Source of the DNA: Methylocystaceae bacterium
Lineage (GTDB): Bacteria > Pseudomonadota > Alphaproteobacteria > Rhodospirillales > Terasakiellaceae
Assembly (NCBI GenBank): GCA_013373205.1
Contig: JABXIG010000019.1
Location: forward strand, 1-64,000
Length of the DNA stretch: 64,000 nt
Reading direction: 5' to 3'
The translations under genes and the position numbers were made by a program. Of the stretch, positions 56,241 through 64,000 are shown piece by piece; positions within the stretch are counted from its first letter, which is position 1; each line of letters begins with the position of its first letter. The notes below the pieces were generated by a model. It saw nothing but the letters and a program-made list of their open reading frames with translations. It did no database searches and was not told the DNA's origin.

Positions 56241-56575
56241 ATTGTCCTCCCTAGAATAAAGCGCCCATTTTTGGGTCTATTGCTTTTCATACATATCTTG
56301 CATTTGTTGATGATTATTCTTATATGCAAGGAAACATATGTTGTTATCTTTTACCTAATTTTGTAATTATATTCCACCATTTTAAATGCACGAGAGCACA
56401 GGGTGTAATCGCACTCCCTACCCCGAGTAGAATAGTGCTCTTAATTCCTTCAACAATCAATACTACTGTTGCTGAAAATAAAATTTATGTGGATAACGGA
56501 GAGAGTTGCGCTTTTGTACGACTCACTATATGGTCTGGCGCGTTTTAACATTTAGCTTTCTAGCGGATAACATCC
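56241..56575. other. Divergent intergenic region before lepA
   Basis: A 335-base A/T-rich region without a gene. It includes a likely lepA promoter at 56469-56497 and a 14-base match to a phage T7 promoter core at 56517-56530. The region next to the chemoreceptor should hold its promoter; no clear match was found. Confidence 0.45.
56469..56497 (+). promoter_or_regulatory. Possible lepA promoter
   Basis: TTGCTG (56469-56474), 17 bp, GATAAC (56492-56497). Each box matches the sigma-70 consensus at four of six positions. Confidence 0.35.
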
Positions 56576-58378
56576 ATGACTGACTTGTCCCATATTCGGA
56601 ACTTTTCCATCATTGCCCATATTGACCATGGCAAATCGACGTTGGCGGATCGTCTGATCCATCTATGTGGCGGCCTGACGGACCGTGAAATGCAGGAACA
56701 AGTCCTTGATAATATGGACATCGAACGTGAACGCGGGATCACGATTAAATCTCAGACCGTGCGTTTGAAATATACCGCTAAAGACGGGCAGGAGTATCAG
56801 CTCAACTTGATGGATACACCGGGTCACGTGGATTTTGCTTATGAAGTGTCTCGCTCGCTTGCGGCTTGTGAAGGTTCCCTCTTGGTGGTGGATTCCACCC
56901 AAGGCGTAGAAGCTCAGACACTCGCCAACGTTTATCAGGCGATTGAAAATAATCATGAAATTATCCCCGTTTTGAACAAGGCTGATCTTCCGGCAAGTGA
57001 ACCGGAACGTATCCAGCAGCAGATTGAAGATGTCATTGGCATTGATGCTTCAAACGCGGTTCTGGTGTCGGCCAAGACTGGTTTGAACTGCGAAGATGTG
57101 CTGGAACATATCTGCACAGACCTTCCGGCACCGACCGGGGATGCGGATGCGCCTTTGAAAGCCTTGATCGTTGACTCCTGGTACGATCCCTATCTTGGGG
57201 TTATGACGCTTGTGCGTATTAAAGACGGTCATCTTAAGCGGGGCATGAAGGTCACCTTCATGAACACCGAAGCAGAATATCAAATCGATCAGGTTGGTTG
57301 TTTTTCACCAAAGATGCAGAAACTGGATCAATTGAATCCGGGTGAAGTTGGTTATTTCACAGCGGCGATTAAGTCTGTGGCCGATGCAGCTGTGGGTGAT
57401 ACCATCACCGAAACAAAACGTCCGGCGGATAAACCTTTGTCCGGTTTTAAACCGTCAACACCTGTGGTCTGGTGTGGTCTGTTCCCTGTAGATGCGGCGG
57501 ATTTTGAGGATTTGCGCGATGCGTTGGGTAAGCTTCACTTAAACGATGCGTCTTTCCACTTCGAACCGGAAAGTTCAGCCGCGCTTGGCTTTGGTTTTCG
57601 TTGTGGCTTCCTAGGTCTGTTGCATCTGGAAATCATTCAGGAACGTCTGGAACGTGAATATGATCTGGACCTGATTACCACATCACCGTCCGTTGTCTAT
57701 CACATGCATATGAATGACGGATCCTTGTTGACCTTGCATAACCCGGCCGACATGCCTGATGTGACCAAGATTGACAGTATTGAAGAACCTTGGATCAAGG
57801 CGACCATTATGGTGCCGGATGAATTTTTGGGTCCTGTCTTGCAGCTTTGTACGGAACGCCGTGGCGAGCAGTTGGATTTGACCTATGTAGGGTCACGTGC
57901 CATGGCTGTTTATCGCTTGCCATTGAACGAGATCGTGTTTGATTTTTATGATCGTTTGAAATCCTGTTCGCGCGGCTATGCGAGCTTTGATTATGAAGTC
58001 GATGAATATCGCGCCGGTGATTTGGTGAGAATTTCCATTTTGGTCAATGCCGAACCTGTGGATGCGCTGGCCTTTATGGCGCACCGTTCCCAATCGGAAG
58101 GGCGGGGTCGTCAGGTTTGTGCACGCCTTAAGGATTTGATCCCGCGTCAATTGTTTAAAATCCCGATCCAGGCAGCCATTGGCGGCAAAGTCATCGCGCG
58201 TGAAACCATTTCAGCGATGCGCAAAGACGTAACCGCCAAATGTTATGGCGGTGATATTACCCGTAAGAAAAAGCTTCTGGAAAAGCAGAAGAAGGGTAAG
58301 AAGAAAATGCGTCAGTTCGGTAAGGTCGAAATTCCGCAAACGGCCTTTATCGCTGCCCTTAAAATGGGTGACGATTAA
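56576..58378 (+). CDS. lepA: Elongation factor 4 LepA
   Basis: A ribosome-associated GTPase of 600 residues. G1 is AHIDHGKST (about 14-22), G3 DTPGHVDF, and G4 NKADL. The C-terminal LepA-specific domain has the basic tail [20 protein letters not shown]. LepA can move ribosomes backward or help initiation and 30S assembly. Start ATG 56576 gives the family N-terminus [21 protein letters not shown] convergent pair of small genes follows beyond a shared terminator. Confidence 0.98.
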   Translation: MTDLSHIRNFSIIAHIDHGKSTLADRLIHLCGGLTDREMQEQVLDNMDIERERGITIKSQTVRLKYTAKDGQEYQLNLMDTPGHVDFAYEVSRSLAACEGSLLVVDSTQGVEAQTLANVYQAIENNHEIIPVLNKADLPASEPERIQQQIEDVIGIDASNAVLVSAKTGLNCEDVLEHICTDLPAPTGDADAPLKALIVDSWYDPYLGVMTLVRIKDGHLKRGMKVTFMNTEAEYQIDQVGCFSPKMQKLDQLNPGEVGYFTAAIKSVADAAVGDTITETKRPADKPLSGFKPSTPVVWCGLFPVDAADFEDLRDALGKLHLNDASFHFEPESSAALGFGFRCGFLGLLHLEIIQERLEREYDLDLITTSPSVVYHMHMNDGSLLTLHNPADMPDVTKIDSIEEPWIKATIMVPDEFLGPVLQLCTERRGEQLDLTYVGSRAMAVYRLPLNEIVFDFYDRLKSCSRGYASFDYEVDEYRAGDLVRISILVNAEPVDALAFMAHRSQSEGRGRQVCARLKDLIPRQLFKIPIQAAIGGKVIARETISAMRKDVTAKCYGGDITRKKKLLEKQKKGKKKMRQFGKVEIPQTAFIAALKMGDD

Positions 58379-58397
58379 TTACCTTTGCCTTGTAATG

Positions 58398-58439
58398 AAA
58401 AAACACCGATGCCTACATGGAAAGGCGTCGGTGTTTTTT
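58398..58439. terminator. Bidirectional terminator after lepA
   Basis: AAAAAACACCGATGCC (58398-58413) pairs with GGCGTCGGTGTTTTTT (58424-58439) with one G:T pair. Runs of T on both strands end lepA and the convergent small gene. Confidence 0.88.
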
Positions 58440-58458
58440 ATGGGTGTTTTGTGGTGCT

Positions 58459-58671
58459 TTAGGACATTTTGGGTGGTAAAGCAGCGCAAGGATGCTTGCC
58501 GTCTTCTTCAGACTTTTGCATGTTTTCAATAATATCCATGACATCGTGCCAAAACCGTTCTTGCGGATTTTCACTGGATTTGGCTGCGGCCTGCATCAAA
58601 GCATCTTTATAGCCATAACGGGCAAAAAAATGGGCACCCACCACACGGGGTGAACGTGAATGATACGCCAT
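58459..58671 (-). CDS. Small protein, paralogue of the next small gene (70 residues)
   Basis: Starts MAYHSRSPRVVGAHFFARYG. The core HFFARYG...FWHDVMDIIENMQ matches HFCKKYG...FWRDVLNHLKNLE in the 85-residue protein encoded just upstream (58830-59087). Shared words are HF, YG, the A-rich middle, and FW-x-DV. The C-terminus has one Cys (KHPCAALPP). AGGGAGACAGGAT precedes the ATG, a strong ribosome site. No family is recognised. The two may be tandem duplicates with a role in the cytoplasm. Confidence 0.7.
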   Translation of the reverse strand: MAYHSRSPRVVGAHFFARYGYKDALMQAAAKSSENPQERFWHDVMDIIENMQKSEEDGKHPCAALPPKMS

Positions 58672-58829
58672 ATCCTGTCTCCCTGTTCATATGACATTCG
58701 GATTATTTTGCGTTCTTATGGGAGCAGTATAAGGGAAAATTTGAGGGGTATTTGTGTATTTTTTATGTCTGTGCAATGCACATATTGCTAGGGATTTGAG
58801 AAGAAAATAAGAATCAGAAAAAGTTTTTT

Positions 58830-59087
58830 TTATCTGCGCACTGCATCATCATCTTCTTCGGTGATAGGTAGGCCATTTTCAGGGGCAGTCTTAGCATAAA
58901 TACCGCAGGTCGGGCTGTTTCTCTCTAAATTTTTTAGATGATTTAAGACGTCGCGCCAGAATTGGGTTTTGTTGGGATCACTGTCTGCGGACAGGCGTGC
59001 AGTTATAATATCGGCTGCGTGTGGACACCCGTATTTTTTGCAGAAATGTTCTGCGACTTCTTTAGATGCACGTCCCCCGGTACTCAT
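58830..59087 (-). CDS. Small protein, paralogue of the 70-residue neighbour (85 residues)
   Basis: Starts MSTGGRASKEVAEHFCKKYG. It has three cysteines (Cys16, Cys21 and CGIY near 62) and an acidic end (EEDDDAVRR). The middle FWRDVLNHLKNLE aligns with the neighbour's FWHDVMDIIENMQ. The ribosome site is weak (AGGA about 17 bases upstream). The 158-base gap between the genes is A/T-rich. Function unknown. Confidence 0.62.
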   Translation of the reverse strand: MSTGGRASKEVAEHFCKKYGCPHAADIITARLSADSDPNKTQFWRDVLNHLKNLERNSPTCGIYAKTAPENGLPITEEDDDAVRR

Positions 59088-59245
59088 GAGATCATTCGCT
59101 TATCCTAATACTAATAGCGTATAGGATACTCTATTTATTCAGATAAGTAACCCATCCAATAAGTAGAACAAAGTTAAGGCTGAGCGATACTTTAAGGTAA
59201 TCTGAGGCGTATTTATTTCATTTGTCTGAGTAAATACTCTCAAAA

Positions 59246-60256
59246 CTAGGCGTCAGCTTCTTCATGGTAGCGAACGATACGTTCGACTTCTTTTTTGGAC
59301 CCGAGAATAACCGGAACGCGTTGGTGCAGTTCTTTGGGTTGCAGTTCCATAATACGTTCACGACCAGTTGAAGACATTCCACCGGCTTGTTCGATGATGA
59401 AAGACATGGGGTTGGCTTCATACATCAGGCGCAATTTACCGCCTTTTTCTTTAATCCGTTCATCGATAGGATACATAAAGACACCGCCCCGGCTGATAAT
59501 GCGGTGCACGTCAGCAACCATGGAGGCCACCCAACGCATGTTGAAATCTTGGTCACGTGGACCTGTGGTGCCTGCCAGACATTCATCAATATAGCGTTTC
59601 ACCGGGGCTTCCCAGTGGCGCATGTTGGACATATTGATGGCAAATTCTTTGGTTTCTTCCGGAATGGTCAGATTTTCATGTGTGAGGAAAAATTCCCCCA
59701 CATTACGATCCATGGTAAAGCCGTTTACGCCATTGCCTGTGGTCAGCACCAGCATGGTGGAAGGGCCATAGACCGTATAACCGGCACAGACCTGTTCTGT
59801 GCCGGGCTGGAGGAAATCTTCGGCTGTGGGCTGTTCAATCCCGTCCGGGCAGCGCAGGATAGAGAAAATAGACCCCACGGACACATTCACATCAATGTTG
59901 GAAGACCCGTCCAGCGGATCAAACAGCAACAGGTAGCGACCGCTATATTCTGCGGGGACGGTGACGATATCGTCTTCTTCTTCAGACGCCATGCCAGCCA
60001 AGTGACCGCCGATGGTGTTACAGAATTTAAACAATTCATTGGATTGCACATCCAGTTTCTTTTGGACTTCGCCTTGCACATTTTCGGTCCCGTGGGTGCC
60101 AAGGGCGCCAGCAAGTTCACCATGGTCAACCAGATCAGAGATGGTTTTACAGGCTGTCATCACATCTGCCAGCAGCAGGGTCAGAACCCCTTCACCCTGA
60201 CGGCGACGTTGTTCTTCGATCAGAAAATGTGTGAGTGTTTTGCGATAGCCCGACAT
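59246..60256 (-). CDS. fbp: Fructose-1,6-bisphosphatase class I
   Basis: Dephosphorylates fructose 1,6-bisphosphate in gluconeogenesis. 336 residues from the ATG at 60256. Metal and substrate signatures include [25 protein letters not shown] and, near the end, [24 protein letters not shown] lies before the start; an ATG at 60280 would add eight residues. It is divergent from the riboswitch-controlled thiC. Confidence 0.95.
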   Translation of the reverse strand: MSGYRKTLTHFLIEEQRRRQGEGVLTLLLADVMTACKTISDLVDHGELAGALGTHGTENVQGEVQKKLDVQSNELFKFCNTIGGHLAGMASEEEDDIVTVPAEYSGRYLLLFDPLDGSSNIDVNVSVGSIFSILRCPDGIEQPTAEDFLQPGTEQVCAGYTVYGPSTMLVLTTGNGVNGFTMDRNVGEFFLTHENLTIPEETKEFAINMSNMRHWEAPVKRYIDECLAGTTGPRDQDFNMRWVASMVADVHRIISRGGVFMYPIDERIKEKGGKLRLMYEANPMSFIIEQAGGMSSTGRERIMELQPKELHQRVPVILGSKKEVERIVRYHEEADA

Positions 60257-60368
60257 GGTGGTGCTCCCCGAGAAAACCAATGTTGGGAGGTCGATAGCAA
60301 AAACCCATCAAGATAGCAAGAAAATGGTGCTTGACCTTTTTGGTCAACTATTCCAGCTTAGGGAGATT

Positions 60369-62312
<1,944 letters not shown>

Positions 62313-62325
62313 AAACTGAAGAAAG

Positions 62326-62366
62326 AAAGGGACCGCGCGCGTTATATGTGCATTGGTCCCTTTTTT
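62326..62366 (+). terminator. Terminator after thiC
   Basis: AAAGGGACC (62326-62334) pairs with GGTCCCTTT (62355-62363), followed by T-run, around a 20-base loop. Confidence 0.8.
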
Positions 62367-62464
62367 GCCAATTGGTAGGAAAAATACAATTATATGTGTG
62401 AAAGGTATAATTTTGTGGATATAATCCCTTTAAAATACTTCTATTCCTAATTGAAGTGGATGAA

Positions 62465-63226
62465 ATGAAAAACGCCGGGAAAGTTTATAAGGCCAAGCTG
62501 TCAGGTCTGGTCTATGTTTGTGCTGTTTTATGGTGCGGACTTTTTCTTTCCATTGTCCCTGCGCGTGCAGATCAATGGGTGATGTCTTTACAAAAAGACA
62601 ACCTTGCCCCGTTTAAGCACCGTAATGGTTATGGACCTGGCGGGATTAATGTAGATATTATCACCGCCATCGCCCATGAAATTGGTGTGGATATGGTCTT
62701 TAAAGATTATCCAATTGATGTGGGGCGCGAAAAATTTTTAACAGGCGAATTGACAGTTGATTGTTGCTTGAATGAAATTTGGTTTCCTGTGCGCGATCAA
62801 ACGGTCCATATATTCAGTGATCCGATTTATAAATTGATCGAAGTTTTTGTTTTTCCCAAAGGCAAAGTGTTTGATGTTCCCAATACGACGGTTTTACGCG
62901 ACAAAAGGGTGGGTGGCATTAAAGGCTTTACCTATCCTAACCAACAAGATTACGGTGAACGCATTGATGCCAACAGTCCTTTGGAAGTTCTTCAACTTTT
63001 AAATGAAAGGAAAGTTGATGTGGCCGTATTGGAACGTCATGCAGCCTCTTTCAATATAAATCAGCATAAGTTTAAGGTTCAATTTGGGGACCCTTATTAT
63101 TCTGTTAAGGTCGGGGTGCGTTTGCATAAGTCGCAAGCTGATAAGATCGATGATGTCAATAAAGCCATCGCCAAGTTGAAATCTTCTGGGGTTATTGAAG
63201 ATATAATTCAGCGTAATATTCGTTAA
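62465..63226 (+). CDS. Periplasmic solute-binding protein, family 3-like
   Basis: A 253-residue exported protein. The signal peptide is about 1-36, with VYVCAVLWCGLFLSIVPARA as the hydrophobic core and AxA-type end. The mature chain starts DQWVMSLQKDNLAPF. GGINVDIITAIAHEIG, VDCCLNEIWFP and DVAVLERHAASF follow the two-lobed SBP_bac_3 plan. Adjacent cysteines at CC are unusual. No permease gene is near. The start at 62465 is preferred over GTG 62456. Confidence 0.78.
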   Translation: MKNAGKVYKAKLSGLVYVCAVLWCGLFLSIVPARADQWVMSLQKDNLAPFKHRNGYGPGGINVDIITAIAHEIGVDMVFKDYPIDVGREKFLTGELTVDCCLNEIWFPVRDQTVHIFSDPIYKLIEVFVFPKGKVFDVPNTTVLRDKRVGGIKGFTYPNQQDYGERIDANSPLEVLQLLNERKVDVAVLERHAASFNINQHKFKVQFGDPYYSVKVGVRLHKSQADKIDDVNKAIAKLKSSGVIEDIIQRNIR

Positions 63227-63511
63227 AATCGAAATAAGGCACATTAAGGCAAAAATAGCTCATATTACTGCCCAATTTCCCCTGCATATTAAGACCATGG
63301 ATCGGATGATGTTGTGAAGGGCATCCCCCCTCTTTGATTGTCGATCAGCCCCCGTATCGATGGTTTGTGGTTTAACAGATATAGCTCTTCATACAGGGTC
63401 CGAACCAAGTGAAATCGATCATGCCAGAACTTTCAGAACATCCCCGGACTTGCCCCCCGGGGATGTTTTGTTTTAACGTGCGGGCAAAATGAAACCGCCA
63501 AGGGGATAGAA
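63227..63511 (+). other. Intergenic region with a late terminator, possible small RNA
   Basis: No open frame is convincing. The stretch has uneven composition and ends in a strong terminator (63438-63474). The terminator is about 210 bases after the solute-binding gene stop, so this is either a long 3' UTR or a separate small RNA. A weak promoter (TTGTGG, 17 bp, TTCATA) at about 63364-63392 could start a transcript of some 75 nt. Confidence 0.35.
63438..63474 (+). terminator. Terminator before ccmA
   Basis: ACATCCCCGG (63438-63447) pairs with CCGGGGATGT (63457-63466), followed by TTTGTTTT. Confidence 0.85.
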
Positions 63512-64000
63512 ATGGCGATATTTTCAGGACAGGACCTGGTTTGTATCCGGGGAGAACGGCTGGTGTTTTCCGGTCTTACCTTTTCTTTGGAAAGCAAAGG
63601 GTGCTTGACGTTGATCGGTCATAACGGGGCCGGGAAGTCTTCTTTGTTACGTATGATGGCCGGGCTATTATCCCCGGCTGCTGGTGGGATGTTCTGGGAC
63701 GATACTTCGGTGTTGGAAGAACGGGATGAACATCGCGAACGTCTTCATTACGTTGGCCATCATGATGCGATCAAACCTGTTTTGACTGTGGAAGAAAATT
63801 TGAAATTCTGGGCCGGCTTGCGTAGTGATCCCGCCGAAGCCGAAGCCAACTTTATTGAAGCCCTCGACGTTTTCGATATTGCCCATCTGTTTGATGTGCC
63901 GGGTCGGTTTTTATCGGCCGGGCAAAAGCGCCGGGCCAATCTGGCACGCATTATTGCGTCAAAATCTCCTTTATGGCTGCTGGATGAACCGACCACCGCG
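63512..64000 (+). CDS. ccmA: Haem exporter ATP-binding protein CcmA (partial, cut by window end)
   Basis: An ABC ATPase with 163 codons in view. It begins MAIFSGQDLVCIRGERLVF, with Walker A GHNGAGKSS (36-44), signature LSAGQKRRANLARI and Walker B LWLLDEPTTA at the window edge. The short overall plan and DxxCxRGxR N-terminus match CcmA of cytochrome c maturation, which with CcmB and CcmC loads haem on CcmE. AAGGGGA precedes the ATG. ccmB should follow beyond the window. Confidence 0.88.
   Translation, partial: MAIFSGQDLVCIRGERLVFSGLTFSLESKGCLTLIGHNGAGKSSLLRMMAGLLSPAAGGMFWDDTSVLEERDEHRERLHYVGHHDAIKPVLTVEENLKFWAGLRSDPAEAEANFIEALDVFDIAHLFDVPGRFLSAGQKRRANLARIIASKSPLWLLDEPTTA

Overview
This window reads as chromosomal DNA of a free-living, probably marine alphaproteobacterium, most likely in Rhodospirillales (a Terasakiella- or Thalassospira-like lineage). 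That placement is an inference from gene content and order: zapE-mdh-sucCDAB-lpd in one block, leuCDB, groESL under a perfect CIRCE operator, an NnrU-family protein, a 1137-residue fused flavoprotein, and moderate GC content. The genes are mostly housekeeping. I see no prophage, insertion sequence, CRISPR array or plasmid genes.

Layout. 0.4-3.7 kb: leuCDB (leucine synthesis). 3.8-9 kb: a patatin-like lipase, a rhodanese and a large fused Fe-S/flavin oxidoreductase that resembles NfnB and NfnA joined. 9-14.4 kb: a GGDEF-EAL protein and a GT2 / VTT-domain / ArnT-like operon for lipid-linked sugar transfer. 14.4-16.6 kb: groES-groEL. 16.6-18.7 kb: a MarR regulator divergent from a nitroreductase-like gene and a DMT permease. 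18.7-24.5 kb: a zinc locus (COG0523 GTPase, DUF1007 protein, NicO-type permease, znuA, znuC-znuB-zur) with three similar palindromes that look like Zur boxes. 24.5-28.4 kb: an OxyR-like regulator without the peroxidatic cysteine, nhaA, a tandem Usp protein and grxD-bolA.

28.4-34.2 kb: a solute-binding protein, a TPR/GT9-like protein, a cyclic-nucleotide-binding TPR protein, a tandem HD-GYP protein and tRNA-Arg(ACG). 34.4-43.8 kb: envelope lipoproteins, gpt, an NnrU-family protein, an FAH-family hydrolase with a divergent MarR regulator, an AAA_14/DUF4143 ATPase, small membrane proteins, a second DMT permease and a PleD-like diguanylate cyclase. 43.9-54.7 kb, all minus strand: zapE, mdh, sucC, sucD, sucA, sucB, lpd, which is the lower TCA cycle with the 2-oxoglutarate dehydrogenase complex. 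54.8-58.4 kb: a soluble chemoreceptor and lepA. 58.4-59.1 kb: two related small proteins of unknown function. 59.2-64 kb: class I fbp, a TPP riboswitch with thiC, another solute-binding protein and the start of ccmA, cut by the window edge.

The signals most worth a second look are the zinc regulon with His-rich tracts in four proteins, the OxyR-like protein whose peroxidatic cysteine is His although an OxyR-type operator lies just upstream, the fused Nfn-like flavoprotein, the paired small proteins at 58.5-59.1 kb, the GT2/VTT/ArnT operon, and a perfect 14-bp hairpin between sucD and sucA. All family assignments come from reading motifs; no database search was run.
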